Source: Methylobacterium sp. AMS5 (lineage in GTDB: Bacteria > Pseudomonadota > Alphaproteobacteria > Rhizobiales > Beijerinckiaceae). Taken from it: a stretch of DNA of 64,000 nt. Made by a program: the position numbers and the translations under genes. This document shows positions 34,566-44,329 of the stretch, in pieces (positions within the stretch are counted from its first letter, which is position 1; the number at the start of each line of letters is the position of its first letter). Below the pieces are notes generated by a model. That model was not told the DNA's origin. It saw nothing but the letters and a program-made list of their open reading frames with translations, and did not search any database. Location of the stretch: the NCBI RefSeq assembly GCF_001542815.1, contig NZ_CP006992.1, positions 1,741,501 through 1,805,500 of the forward strand, in the 5' to 3' direction.

Positions 34566-37500
34566 ATGGCTCAGCATCAGCGCGATGCGCTGCTTACGAC
34601 CGTCTTCGTCGGGAGTGCCGTGCTCGCCGTGTTGCTCCAGGGCGCACCGGCTTGGCCGGCGAGCGGGGGAGCCGGCGGCCGTTCGTCGGGCGGCACGCTC
34701 GGCAATGGCAGGCCCGGTGCCGATGCGCCCGCCGGCAGCGCCGATCCCGGCGGCAATCTGGGGAATTCCGGGGCCGGCGGGGGCGGCAATGGCGGCGGGC
34801 CGGGCCTCGCCGGCGGGGCTGGCGGCAGCGGCTATGCCTTCCCCGACGGCGACGGACCGCTCGTGACCAGCCCGGGCGGCGCGTCCGGCGCCGGGGGCAC
34901 GAGCGGCTCCCCGAACGGCGGCGACGGCAGTGAGGCGCCGATCTTCTCGACCAGCGGCGCGGGCGGCGGTGGCGGCGGCGCGAGCGGCAACGGCACCGGT
35001 TCCCTGATCGACAATGCGGCGACGCTGGCCGGCGGCGAGGGTGGCCGGGGCGGAAACGCGACGAACTACGATGCCACGGCGCCCGCCAGCTTTCAGGGCG
35101 GCGGCGGCGGCGGGGCCGGCGGCGAGGGCGCGATCGTCGCGGGGGGCGGGGGGGCGAGCGCCAACCGGGCCGGCGGAATCCTGCAGGGCGGGGCCGGCGG
35201 CGCGGGCGGCGACGCGCAAGCCGGCGGCGGCGGCGGCGAGGGCGGCATCGGGCTTCGCAACGCGGGAACGGTCTCCTTCACCAATGCCGGGGCGATCCTG
35301 GGCGGCGGCGGTGGTGCCGGCGGCGGCACGGCGCGGGCCGATGGCGGCACTGCAGGGGCTGGCGGCGCGGGCGGGATCGGCGTGTTCCTGTCCGGCGGCA
35401 GCCCCTTCCTCAACGCGGCGGGTGGCACGATTGCGGGTGGGGCCGGCGGCCTCGGCGGCGGCCTCGGATTTCCCGGCCAGGCTCCGCGTACAATCCTCGG
35501 CGCGGCCGGCGAAGGTGGCGCCGGGCTCTCCGGGCCGGCCGGCGCCAGATTGTCCAATGCCGGAACCATCACCGGCGGCACGGGCGGCGGCGGCGCCGTC
35601 GGCGCGCCCGGCTTCGTCGAATTCGTGGGACCGTCGGGAGCGCCGGTCGCCATCGGCGGGACCGGGGGGACGGGCGGGGCCGGCGGCCGCGGCGGGGTCG
35701 GCGTGCAACTGACCGGTGCGGACGGCTTCGGCAACATCGGCACCGTGGCCGGCGGAGCGGGCGGCATCGGTGGCGTGGGCGGCCAGGCCACCGGAAACTC
35801 CGAAGGGCCGATCGGTCCGCCCGATGCCTCCGGCGGCACGGGCGGCATCGGCGGCACGGGCGGCACCGGGCTGCGGATCAGTGGCGCGACCGCCCCCGGC
35901 AATGCCGGGACCCTTCTCGGCGGGGAAGGAGGACAGGGCGGAGGAGGCGGTCTGCCGGGCTTCAGCCTGGAGAGCCGGGGCGGGGCCGGCGGCCAGGGCG
36001 GCGCGGGCGGCATCGGAGCGCAGCTCATCGGCACCGACTTCACCAGTTCCGGTCGCATCGCCGGTGGCCGGGGCGGGGCAGGCGGGGCCCCCGGCCTGCT
36101 GGAAGGCTCCGTCGCGACGGGCGCGGCCGGGATCGGCGGCACGGGCGGTGCCGGCCTCTTGCTCGAGGGCGCGAGCCGCTTCACCAACCTCGCTGCGGGT
36201 CTCGTCGCGGGTGGGACGGGCGGAACCGGCAGCGGCGCCGGCGGGATCGGCGTGCTCGCCCCCGGCGGCGGCACCCTGATCAATGCCGGGAGGATTACAG
36301 GCGGTGCGGGGGCCACCGGCGCGAGCGGCGCCGTGGCAGGCGGTGGCTTGGGTGGAACGGCCGTCGTCGGCGCCAATCTCGCCGTCGTCAATTCGGGCCT
36401 CATCGCCGTCGGCGCGGGCGCCACCGGCCCCGCCGCGGCGGAGACGGGCCGGGCCATCAGCTTCACCGGCGGCCTCAACAGCCTCACCCTGACCTCGACC
36501 GCGCAGATCGAGGGAACGGTCGCCGCCTTCAGCGCCTCCGACCGGCTCAGCCTCGGCGGTGTCGCCGACGGCACGTTCTCCGTCGCCGCGATCGGGCCGC
36601 AGTACCAGAATTTCGGCATCTTCCAGAAGGTCGATACGGGGGTCTGGACGCTCACCGGAACGACGCCGGCGGTCACCCCCTGGCAGGTTCTGGGCGGCAC
36701 GCTCGCGATCAGCGCGGATGCCGGTCTCGGCGCGCCGTCGGGCGGGATCCTGCTGAACGGCGGAACGCTCCGGGCCACCGCCGCCCTCTCGACGGCGCGG
36801 ACGGTCACCCTGGGGCCGGCCGGCGGGGCGATCGAGGCGGTTCCGGGCGTGGCGATGGTCGCGGCTGGGCCGCTTGCCGGCACGGGCGGGCTGACGAAGA
36901 CCGGGGCCGGCACCCTGACCCTGAGCGGTGCCAACACCTATACCGGCGCGACAACAATTGAGGCCGGGATGCTGGTGCTGGCGGGCTCTGGCACGATCGC
37001 CAACTCACGCTCGGTCAGCGTCTCCGGCGAACTCGATCTGTCGCAGACGAGCACGGGCGCGCGCCTTGTCACCCTGTCGGGCTCCGGGACGGTCACCCTC
37101 GGCGCACAGACGCTCACCGTTACCAGAGGCTCGACCAGCTTCGCCGGCACGATCCGCGATACCGGAGGCCTCGTCAATGCAGCGGGGGGCGGCCTCACTC
37201 TTGGTGCTGGCCAGCTGACGCTTACGGGCACCAATACCTATACCGGCATCACCTCCGTGAGCGATGGCACGCTGGCGCTCGCCGGCCCGGGCGCGATCGC
37301 CGCCTCGCGTTCGGTCGGTGTCGGTGGCGAACTCGACTTGTCGCAGACCACTGCGGGCGCGCGCCTCATCGCCCTGTCGGGTTCCGGAACCGTCACGCTG
37401 GGCGCGCAGACGCTCACCATCACTGAGAGCTCGAGCAGCTTCGCCGGCACAATCCGCGATGCTGGCGGCCTCTTCAACACAACCGGCGGCGGCCTTGCCC

Positions 37501-40500
37501 TCGCGGGCGGCCGGCTGACGCTCACGGGCAGCAACACCTATACCGGCGCCACCACTGTGAGCGGCGGCACGCTGGCGCTCACTAGTTCGGGCGCGATTGC
37601 ATCGTCGAGCAGTGTAGCGCTGGCAACGGGTGCCAGCTTTGACATCGCGGGGCTGGCCAACGGCGGCACCGCGATCGCCGGCCTGTCTGACACCGCCGTC
37701 GGTCAAACTGGAACGGTGAACCTCGGCTTCAATCGCCTGACGCTCACTAACGCCGCCGGCACCTTCTCCGGCGCGATCACCGGCGCCAGTGGGCTGACAC
37801 TCGCGGGTGGGACGCAGACGCTCGCAGGCCCGAGCAGCTATACCGGCGCAACCCTCGTCTCGGCCGGCACGCTGCGGGCCGGGATCAACAATGCCTTCGC
37901 AGGCACTTCTGCCTTCACCGTGGCCGGAGACGCGACCCTCGACCTCGCCGGTTTCAGACAAGCCATTGGGTCGCTCGCTGGCGCCGGCAGCGTCACGCTG
38001 GGGGCTGGCGCGCTTACCGCGGGCAGCGACGGACGCTCAACGGGCTTCTCCGGGACGGTTTCCGGCGCGGGCAGCCTAACCAAGGTCGGGGCAGGCACGC
38101 TGACGCTGTTGGGCACCAACACCTATAGCGGCGGCACGGCGCTGAACGGCGGCACGATCCTGGTCTCGAGGGATGCCAGCCTCGGCGCGGCGACGGGCGG
38201 CCTGAGCTTCGGCGGCGGTGCGCTCGCCACGGGAGCCGACTTCACCACCGGCCGCGCGCTCACGCTCGGCGCCGCGGGCGGCACGCTGGCGCCGGATGCA
38301 GGCGCGAGCCTCACCCTGACCGGCGTTGTCGCCGGCCCCGGCCGGCTCACGGTGGGCGGGGCCGGCCGCGTGGTCCTGACCGGGACCGCCAGCTATGGCG
38401 GGGGAACAGCAGTGAATGCCGGCGCCACCCTGCAACTCGGCAACGGCGGCACGGCCGGCGCGATCCCCGGCGATGTCGTCGCCAATGGCACGCTGACCTT
38501 CAACCGTTCGGACCGGCTGGATTTTGCCGGCGTCATCTCCGGCTCTGGCACCCTGAGCCAATCGGGCACGGGCATCACGACGCTCACCGGCAGCAACGGG
38601 CCGGCGGCCCGGTTCACGGGCACGGCCGCCATCCATGCCGGGACGCTGGCGGTCAACGGCACCTTCGGCGACACCACGGCCAACACGGCAAGCGTCAACG
38701 TCAATGCCGGCGGCACCCTGCTGGGGGCCGGCACCGTGGCGGGCTCGGTGATCGTCAACGGCGGCACCGTCTCGGCCGGCAACTCGCCGGGTACGCTGAC
38801 GGTCGCCGGCAACTACACCCTCAACCCCGGCTCGACCTCGCTGTTCGAGTTCGGCAGCCCGGGAATCGTCGGCGGCGCGAGCAACGACCTCATCAATGTC
38901 GGCGGCAATCTCGGGCTCGGCGGCACGCTCAGCCTCGTTTCGGCGGCGGGCGCCACGGCCGCGCCGGTCTCGGGCGCCTACCGGCTGTTCAATTACGGCG
39001 GCACGGTCTCGGGCGGCTTCGATCGCATCGCCACGCCGAGCGCCGGCACGAGCGCGCTGGTCTATACCGACATCCCGGCCCAGGTGAACGTGCTGCTGGT
39101 CAACGGCAACCAGTCGGTGCAGCTCTGGGATGGCGCCGACACCACCGGCGCCGCAGCCGGCGGCCAGGGCGGCACCGGCACGTGGAGCGTGGGCGGCACC
39201 AACTGGACCCGCCTGCCCGGCGGGCAGATCAACGACGTCTGGCGCTCCGGCGTCGGCCTCTTCGCCGGGAGCGCCGGGACGGTGACGGTGGCCGGGGCTC
39301 GGAACATCCAGGGCCTTCAGTTCACCGCCGACGGCTATCGGCTCGGCGGGACCGGCACGCTCAACCTGACCGGCGACCCCTTCACGACGGCAGGTCAGAG
39401 CTTCGTCACCGTCGATGCCGGCGTCTCCGCCACCATCGCCACCGGACTGACCGGGCAGGCGGCGGAGATCGGCCTGCGCAAGCTCGGATCCGGCACGCTG
39501 ACCCTGACGGGCGCCGGCACCTATACCGGCGCGACGACGGTCGAGGCCGGCACGCTGGCGCTCGTGGCCGGCGGCGCGCTGGCCTCCTCGGTGACGACAG
39601 GGGCCGGCGGCGCTTTCGCCAATTTGGGAACGGTGGGCGGCGGTCTCACCAATGCCGGCTCCGCCACCAACGACGGCACGCTCAGTGGGCCGGTCACCAA
39701 TAGCGGCAGCTTCGCCAACCGCGGTACGGCCGGTGCGCTGACGAGCAAGGCGGGCGCGGTGACGAATACCGGAACGTTGAACGGCGCGGTGATCGTCACC
39801 GGCGGCAGCCTCGCACTCGGCCCCGGCAGCCTTGTCACCGGCGCACTGACGAACGGCGCCACGGTCACGGTACAGGGCCGGATCGCGGGGGCGGTGACGA
39901 ACGGGGCCGGCGCAAGCTTCACGCTGTCCGGGCCCTTGGCCGACCTCACTGCCCTGACCAATGCCGGCACCGTGAGTTTGGCGGGCAACGCTCTCGGCAT
40001 CGGCACCCTGACGGGGGAGGGCGGGGTGATCCAGAACGCCGGCGCCCCGGCGGCGGTGCTGACGCTGGGAGCCGGCAGCACCGCCGGGACCGTGCTGCAG
40101 GACGGCGCGGGCGGCGCCCTCGCACTGGCGAAGGTCGGGTCCGGCACGCTGACCCTGACGGGGGCGAGCACCTATGGCGGCGGTACCACGGTCACCGGCG
40201 GCACGCTGGCGCTCGGCCGTCCGGGGGCCGCGGGCAGCGGCGCCATCGCGCTCGATTCCGGCACCCGTCTGGCCTTCCTCGGCAGCGGCTACACGGTGGA
40301 GAACGCGATCCGCCTCGAAGGCCCTGCCGCCGCGACGATCGATTCCGGCTCCGGAGCGGTCGCCCTGTCGGGTTCGATCTCCGGGCCCGGCGCTCTGGAG
40401 AAGGCCGGCCTCGGCACGCTGGTGGTGTCCGGCACCGGCACCTATACGGGCGCCACCGCAGTCACGGCCGGCATCCTCCAGGTCGACGGGGCGCTCACGG

Positions 40501-41843
40501 GGGCGTCGATCCTGACGGTCGAGCCCGGCGCGGGCCTGACCGGAACCGGCCGGGTCGGCGCGCTCACGGTCCATTCCGGGGGATTTGTCGCGCCCGGCAA
40601 CGCGGCCGACCCCACGGGCACCCTGACGGCGGAGGGGCCGGTCGTGCTCGGCGCGGGCTCGACGCTGGCGACGACGCTGTCGCTGACGGCGGCGAGCCGG
40701 CTCGTCACCCCGGCGACCGCGACGATCGCCTCCGGGGGGATCCTGCAGATCACGCCCTCCAGCCTCGCCTACACCACGCCGGTGCGGTTGCCGATCCTGG
40801 TGGCGAGCGCGGGGCTGACCGGCCAGTTCACCACGGTTCGCTTCACCGCACCGGTGCGGGGCCTCCAACCGATCGTCGGCTACGACGCGGGCAGCGCCTA
40901 CCTCCAGTTCGGCGAGGCCGAACCCGGCCGCCCGGCCGAGCCGCCGGGACCGGATCTGACGAGCGCGATCGCCTCGGCGCAGGGGCTGGCGCGCGACCGT
41001 TTCGGCGCCTTCGTGACGCAGCGCGTCCTCGGCAGCGTGCTCACCGGCTTCAACCAGCAGATCAGTTGCGGCGACTGCTTCAGCGGCTTCGGCATGGCCG
41101 GCTCCTACAGCGTCGGCGCGCAGGGACGTAAGGCGCTCACCGAGGAACTCATGGCTATCGGCGGCTTCGCCTATACCGGCTACGACAGCGGCCGGGTCCG
41201 CGTCTCCGGCGGGCCGATCTTCGCCGGCCTGCTGCGCTACGATCCCGCCGGTTTCGGTTCGGCGCGGCCGTTCGTGGATGTCGGCGGCCTGTTCGCGCCG
41301 AGCCAGAACACGACCTACAACCGAGGATACACCTTCGGGAACATGACCGGCCAGGGCACCGGACGGGTGTCGAGCCTCGGTGGTTCGGTCTTCGGCCGGG
41401 TCGGCTATGTCGCCCGGCTTTCGCCGCAGGACGAGGTCGCGGCGGCCGTCGAGTACAGCCGCGGCTGGCAATATGCCGGCGCCTATAACGAGGGTCTGCT
41501 CGCCCCGAACCCCTACGCCCTGGCGAGCCGCGGTGGCACGGACATCATCAACATCGCCAAGCTCGGCGGCCAATACACGCACCTGTTCGGCACCGCGATC
41601 GAGGCGCAGCTCAATCTCGGCGTCGCCCACGGCTTCGGCCTGAAGAGCGGCCTGAACGGGACGGTGGCGGACGTGCCGTTCACGACACCGATCAAGGATC
41701 TGACCTGGGCGGAATACGGGGCGCGGATCAGCTACCGGATCCAGCAGGATCTCGCGCTCGACGGGTTCGTCCTCGGCACGCTCGGGCCGCAGCCCGTCGG
41801 CGACACCATCCACGGCGGCGCCTCGGTGCGCTACGCGTTCTGA
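34566..41843 (+). CDS. Giant autotransporter adhesin with glycine-rich and PATR repeats
   Basis: A 2425-residue type V secreted protein (ATG 34566; GTG 34479 would add 29 residues). Residues 1-32 are a signal peptide ending A-W-P-A. About 33-625 are dominated by G-G-x-G-G runs with interspersed N-A-G-T-I motifs. About 630-2130 form a beta-helix passenger with roughly nine autotransporter-associated repeats of the type G-T-L-T-L-T-G-x-N-T-Y-T-G-A-T-T-V-x-x-G-T-L-A-L. About 2131-2425 is the autotransporter beta-barrel, ending in the aromatic C-terminus V-R-Y-A-F needed for BamA assembly. A short Cys pair (I-S-C-G-D-C-F) lies just before the barrel. A surface adhesion or biofilm role is inferred. 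A CHASE2 cyclase gene follows after 35 bp. Confidence 0.95.
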   Translation: MAQHQRDALLTTVFVGSAVLAVLLQGAPAWPASGGAGGRSSGGTLGNGRPGADAPAGSADPGGNLGNSGAGGGGNGGGPGLAGGAGGSGYAFPDGDGPLVTSPGGASGAGGTSGSPNGGDGSEAPIFSTSGAGGGGGGASGNGTGSLIDNAATLAGGEGGRGGNATNYDATAPASFQGGGGGGAGGEGAIVAGGGGASANRAGGILQGGAGGAGGDAQAGGGGGEGGIGLRNAGTVSFTNAGAILGGGGGAGGGTARADGGTAGAGGAGGIGVFLSGGSPFLNAAGGTIAGGAGGLGGGLGFPGQAPRTILGAAGEGGAGLSGPAGARLSNAGTITGGTGGGGAVGAPGFVEFVGPSGAPVAIGGTGGTGGAGGRGGVGVQLTGADGFGNIGTVAGGAGGIGGVGGQATGNSEGPIGPPDASGGTGGIGGTGGTGLRISGATAPGNAGTLLGGEGGQGGGGGLPGFSLESRGGAGGQGGAGGIGAQLIGTDFTSSGRIAGGRGGAGGAPGLLEGSVATGAAGIGGTGGAGLLLEGASRFTNLAAGLVAGGTGGTGSGAGGIGVLAPGGGTLINAGRITGGAGATGASGAVAGGGLGGTAVVGANLAVVNSGLIAVGAGATGPAAAETGRAISFTGGLNSLTLTSTAQIEGTVAAFSASDRLSLGGVADGTFSVAAIGPQYQNFGIFQKVDTGVWTLTGTTPAVTPWQVLGGTLAISADAGLGAPSGGILLNGGTLRATAALSTARTVTLGPAGGAIEAVPGVAMVAAGPLAGTGGLTKTGAGTLTLSGANTYTGATTIEAGMLVLAGSGTIANSRSVSVSGELDLSQTSTGARLVTLSGSGTVTLGAQTLTVTRGSTSFAGTIRDTGGLVNAAGGGLTLGAGQLTLTGTNTYTGITSVSDGTLALAGPGAIAASRSVGVGGELDLSQTTAGARLIALSGSGTVTLGAQTLTITESSSSFAGTIRDAGGLFNTTGGGLALAGGRLTLTGSNTYTGATTVSGGTLALTSSGAIASSSSVALATGASFDIAGLANGGTAIAGLSDTAVGQTGTVNLGFNRLTLTNAAGTFSGAITGASGLTLAGGTQTLAGPSSYTGATLVSAGTLRAGINNAFAGTSAFTVAGDATLDLAGFRQAIGSLAGAGSVTLGAGALTAGSDGRSTGFSGTVSGAGSLTKVGAGTLTLLGTNTYSGGTALNGGTILVSRDASLGAATGGLSFGGGALATGADFTTGRALTLGAAGGTLAPDAGASLTLTGVVAGPGRLTVGGAGRVVLTGTASYGGGTAVNAGATLQLGNGGTAGAIPGDVVANGTLTFNRSDRLDFAGVISGSGTLSQSGTGITTLTGSNGPAARFTGTAAIHAGTLAVNGTFGDTTANTASVNVNAGGTLLGAGTVAGSVIVNGGTVSAGNSPGTLTVAGNYTLNPGSTSLFEFGSPGIVGGASNDLINVGGNLGLGGTLSLVSAAGATAAPVSGAYRLFNYGGTVSGGFDRIATPSAGTSALVYTDIPAQVNVLLVNGNQSVQLWDGADTTGAAAGGQGGTGTWSVGGTNWTRLPGGQINDVWRSGVGLFAGSAGTVTVAGARNIQGLQFTADGYRLGGTGTLNLTGDPFTTAGQSFVTVDAGVSATIATGLTGQAAEIGLRKLGSGTLTLTGAGTYTGATTVEAGTLALVAGGALASSVTTGAGGAFANLGTVGGGLTNAGSATNDGTLSGPVTNSGSFANRGTAGALTSKAGAVTNTGTLNGAVIVTGGSLALGPGSLVTGALTNGATVTVQGRIAGAVTNGAGASFTLSGPLADLTALTNAGTVSLAGNALGIGTLTGEGGVIQNAGAPAAVLTLGAGSTAGTVLQDGAGGALALAKVGSGTLTLTGASTYGGGTTVTGGTLALGRPGAAGSGAIALDSGTRLAFLGSGYTVENAIRLEGPAAATIDSGSGAVALSGSISGPGALEKAGLGTLVVSGTGTYTGATAVTAGILQVDGALTGASILTVEPGAGLTGTGRVGALTVHSGGFVAPGNAADPTGTLTAEGPVVLGAGSTLATTLSLTAASRLVTPATATIASGGILQITPSSLAYTTPVRLPILVASAGLTGQFTTVRFTAPVRGLQPIVGYDAGSAYLQFGEAEPGRPAEPPGPDLTSAIASAQGLARDRFGAFVTQRVLGSVLTGFNQQISCGDCFSGFGMAGSYSVGAQGRKALTEELMAIGGFAYTGYDSGRVRVSGGPIFAGLLRYDPAGFGSARPFVDVGGLFAPSQNTTYNRGYTFGNMTGQGTGRVSSLGGSVFGRVGYVARLSPQDEVAAAVEYSRGWQYAGAYNEGLLAPNPYALASRGGTDIINIAKLGGQYTHLFGTAIEAQLNLGVAHGFGLKSGLNGTVADVPFTTPIKDLTWAEYGARISYRIQQDLALDGFVLGTLGPQPVGDTIHGGASVRYAF
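36961..37560 (+). repeat. Two tandem 300-bp repeat units in the autotransporter
   Basis: Positions 36961-37260 and 37261-37560 are near-identical 100-residue units in the same frame, with G-E-L-D-L-S-Q-T, A-R-L-x-x-L-S-G-S-G-T-V-T-L-G-A-Q-T-L-T and F-A-G-T-I-R-D at the same offsets. The period is exactly 300 bp (for example GGCGAACTCGA at 37026 and 37326). This is a recent internal duplication within the passenger, and a likely place for unit-number variation. Confidence 0.88.
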
Positions 41844-41878
41844 CGCCGCTGCACGAGGATCGGCGGGAAGGGCCGCGC

Positions 41879-44155
41879 ATGCGCAGGACGGTCATGCCCG
41901 CCCTGTCCGCGAGCCGGGGCCCCGTCGGCCGCCTCGGCCGCCGCATCGGGCCGGGCCGGCTGCTGGCCGGCGGCCTGCTCGTGCTGCTGCTGCTGTTGCG
42001 GATCTCCGATCCCCCGGCGGTCGAGACCCTGCGCGTCCGGACCTTCGACGCGCTTCAAGTGCTGGCACCCCGGGTGCCGCCGGCCGAGCGCCCGGTGGCG
42101 ATCGTCGATCTCGACGAGGCCAGCCTCAAGGAATTCGGCCAGTGGCCCTGGACGCGCACGCGGCTCGCCGAAATCTGCCGGAAACTCCAAGAGGCCGGGG
42201 CAGCGATCGTCGCCTTCGACATCGTCTTCTCCGAGCCCGACCGCCTGTCGCCGCCGCTCCTGGCGCAGACCCTGCCGGACCTGAGCGAGGCCGCTCGCGC
42301 CGGCCTGCGGGCGCAGCCCGACAGCGACAGGGTCTTCGCCGAGGCGATCGGGCGCATGCCGGTGGTGCTGGGCCAGACCGCCGCGAGCACGCCCATCGCC
42401 TGGACGGGGGAGGGGCCGCCGCCGCAGACCGGCACCGCCGTGGTGGGGACGGATTTCGATCCGGAGGCGGCGCTGATCGGCTTTCCCGGCCTGATCCGCA
42501 ACCTGCCGGTGCTGGAGCGGGCCGCCGCGGGACGGGGCGTCTTCACCATCAGCCCCGAGCGGGACGGCGTGGTGCGGCGGGTGCCGATGGTGCTGCGGGC
42601 GGGCGGCACCGTCGTCCCGACCCTGGCGCTCGACATCCTGCGGGTGGCGACCGGGGCGGACACCCTGCTGATCCGGACCAACGACACCGGCGTCGTCTCG
42701 ATCCGCCTGCCCGACCTCACGGTGCCGACCGATCCGCGGGGGCAGATCTGGGTGCGTTTCAGCCCGCATGATCCGGGGCTCTATGTGTCCGCCAAGGATG
42801 TCTTGAACGGTACGGCTCCACCCGAACGGCTACGCGGGAAAATTGTCCTCGTCGGCACCTCCGCCGTCGGCCTGCTCGACAACCGCACCACGCCGCTGGA
42901 CCGCTCGATGCCCGGCGTCGAGATCCACGCGCAGCTCCTCGAAAACCTGCTGACCGGCGCCACCCTCACCGTACCGAACGAGGCGACCCTGATCGAGGCC
43001 GGCGCCACGGCGGCGGTGTCGCTCGCCATCATCCTGTTCGCCCCGATCCTCGGCGCGCTCGGCCTGCTGCTGTTCGGCGGCATCGTCGCGGCGCAGCTCG
43101 TGTTTCTGTCGTGGTACCGGTTCTCCGCGCACGGCATCCTGTTCGATGCCACCTACCCCCTGCTGACGACCTTCCTCGTCTACCTCACTCTCGTCTTCAC
43201 CAACTACTTTCGCGAGCAGGCCGGACGGAAGCGGATCCGCACCGCCTTCGGCCGCTACCTGTCGCCGGACCTCGTGGAGCAGCTCGCCCACTCGCCCGAG
43301 CCGCTGCGACTCGGCGGCGAGGAACGGCGCCTGACGATCATGTTCTCGGACGTGCGCGGCTTCACCGCGATCGCGGAGTTCTACAAGGACGATCCCGCCG
43401 GGCTGACGGCCCTGATGAACCGATTCCTCACGCCGCTCACCCACGCGATCCTCGAGCGGCAGGGGACGATCGACAAATACATGGGCGACGCGATCATGGC
43501 ATTCTGGAACGCGCCGCTGCCCGTCGACGACCACGAGGCCCAGGCGGCGGCGGCCGCCCTCGACATGCTGGCGCGGATGGACGCCCTGAACGCCGCGCGT
43601 CGGCGCGAGGCGGAAGCGGGCGGGCACCCGGTCCTCCCGCTGGACATCGGCATCGGCATCAACACCGGGGCCTGCGTCGTCGGCAACATGGGCTCCGACC
43701 TGCGCTTTGACTACTCGGTGCTCGGCGACCCCGTGAACGTCGCCTCCCGCCTGGAGGGACAATCCAAGCTCTACGGGGTGAAGATCGTCCTCGGCGCGGC
43801 GACAGCGGAGGCTCTCTGCGACCGCTACCCGGTGATCGAGATCGACCGCGTGCGGGTGAAGGGCAAGAGCGAGCCCGAGACGCTCTTCACCCTCGTCGGC
43901 GACGAGGGTTTTCGGCGGTCCGAGCCGTTCCGGCAGCTCGCGGCCCGGCACGCCGCGATGATCGCGGCCTATCGCGCCCGGCAATGGGACGAGACCCACG
44001 CGGGTGCGGAGGCTTGCCGCATGCTCGCGAAGGGGCTCGCGCAGGATCTACGGATCGACGGCCTCTACGCGCTCTACGCGGCCCGTGCGGGAGCCTTCCG
44101 CCGTGAGCCGCCGCCCGAGGACTGGGACGGCGTCACGGTCGCTACCGCGAAATAG
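41879..44155 (+). CDS. CHASE2-domain class III adenylate cyclase
   Basis: A 758-residue inner-membrane signalling protein. An N-terminal helix (L-L-A-G-G-L-L-V-L-L-L-L-L) leads to a periplasmic CHASE2 sensor (about 45-335: V-A-I-V-D-L-D-E-A-S-L-K-E-F-G-Q-W-P-W, N-R-T-T-P-L-D). Three helices (about 370-440) precede the cyclase domain (about 480-650). The metal Asp residues are in F-S-D-V-R-G-F and Y-M-G-D-A-I, and Lys in D-K-Y-M and Asp in L-G-D-P-V-N fit ATP rather than GTP. The gene starts 35 bp after the autotransporter, so they are probably cotranscribed. The TAG stop is the first part of repeat copy B. Confidence 0.93.
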   Translation: MRRTVMPALSASRGPVGRLGRRIGPGRLLAGGLLVLLLLLRISDPPAVETLRVRTFDALQVLAPRVPPAERPVAIVDLDEASLKEFGQWPWTRTRLAEICRKLQEAGAAIVAFDIVFSEPDRLSPPLLAQTLPDLSEAARAGLRAQPDSDRVFAEAIGRMPVVLGQTAASTPIAWTGEGPPPQTGTAVVGTDFDPEAALIGFPGLIRNLPVLERAAAGRGVFTISPERDGVVRRVPMVLRAGGTVVPTLALDILRVATGADTLLIRTNDTGVVSIRLPDLTVPTDPRGQIWVRFSPHDPGLYVSAKDVLNGTAPPERLRGKIVLVGTSAVGLLDNRTTPLDRSMPGVEIHAQLLENLLTGATLTVPNEATLIEAGATAAVSLAIILFAPILGALGLLLFGGIVAAQLVFLSWYRFSAHGILFDATYPLLTTFLVYLTLVFTNYFREQAGRKRIRTAFGRYLSPDLVEQLAHSPEPLRLGGEERRLTIMFSDVRGFTAIAEFYKDDPAGLTALMNRFLTPLTHAILERQGTIDKYMGDAIMAFWNAPLPVDDHEAQAAAAALDMLARMDALNAARRREAEAGGHPVLPLDIGIGINTGACVVGNMGSDLRFDYSVLGDPVNVASRLEGQSKLYGVKIVLGAATAEALCDRYPVIEIDRVRVKGKSEPETLFTLVGDEGFRRSEPFRQLAARHAAMIAAYRARQWDETHAGAEACRMLAKGLAQDLRIDGLYALYAARAGAFRREPPPEDWDGVTVATAK

Positions 44156-44205
44156 AGCATCGCCCCGGACGGCGGCTGCCGGCTTTCGACGAAAGACGAT
44201 GCTCT
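44154..44205. repeat. Dispersed palindromic repeat, copy B (short form)
   Basis: A 52-bp inverted repeat from AGAGCATCGCCCC to GACGATGCTCT with an inner TGCCGGCTTTCG. Its left edge (T)AG supplies the stop codon of the cyclase gene. Confidence 0.8.
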
Positions 44206-44329
44206 GGCCGGTACGGGCGCGCGGCTCTCGGCGTGAGAGCGATCCGCGCCCTGCCTCGCGGGCCGCCTCCTCGCTTAACCGCTACGCTGCGCCATATGCT
44301 CGCCGAGCATAGAACGGGATGAGGCGACT

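Noticed and set aside
34254..41813. Very long minus-strand frames under the autotransporter
   Set aside because: They arise from the GGC-rich repetitive code of the glycine-rich passenger; no domain is visible.
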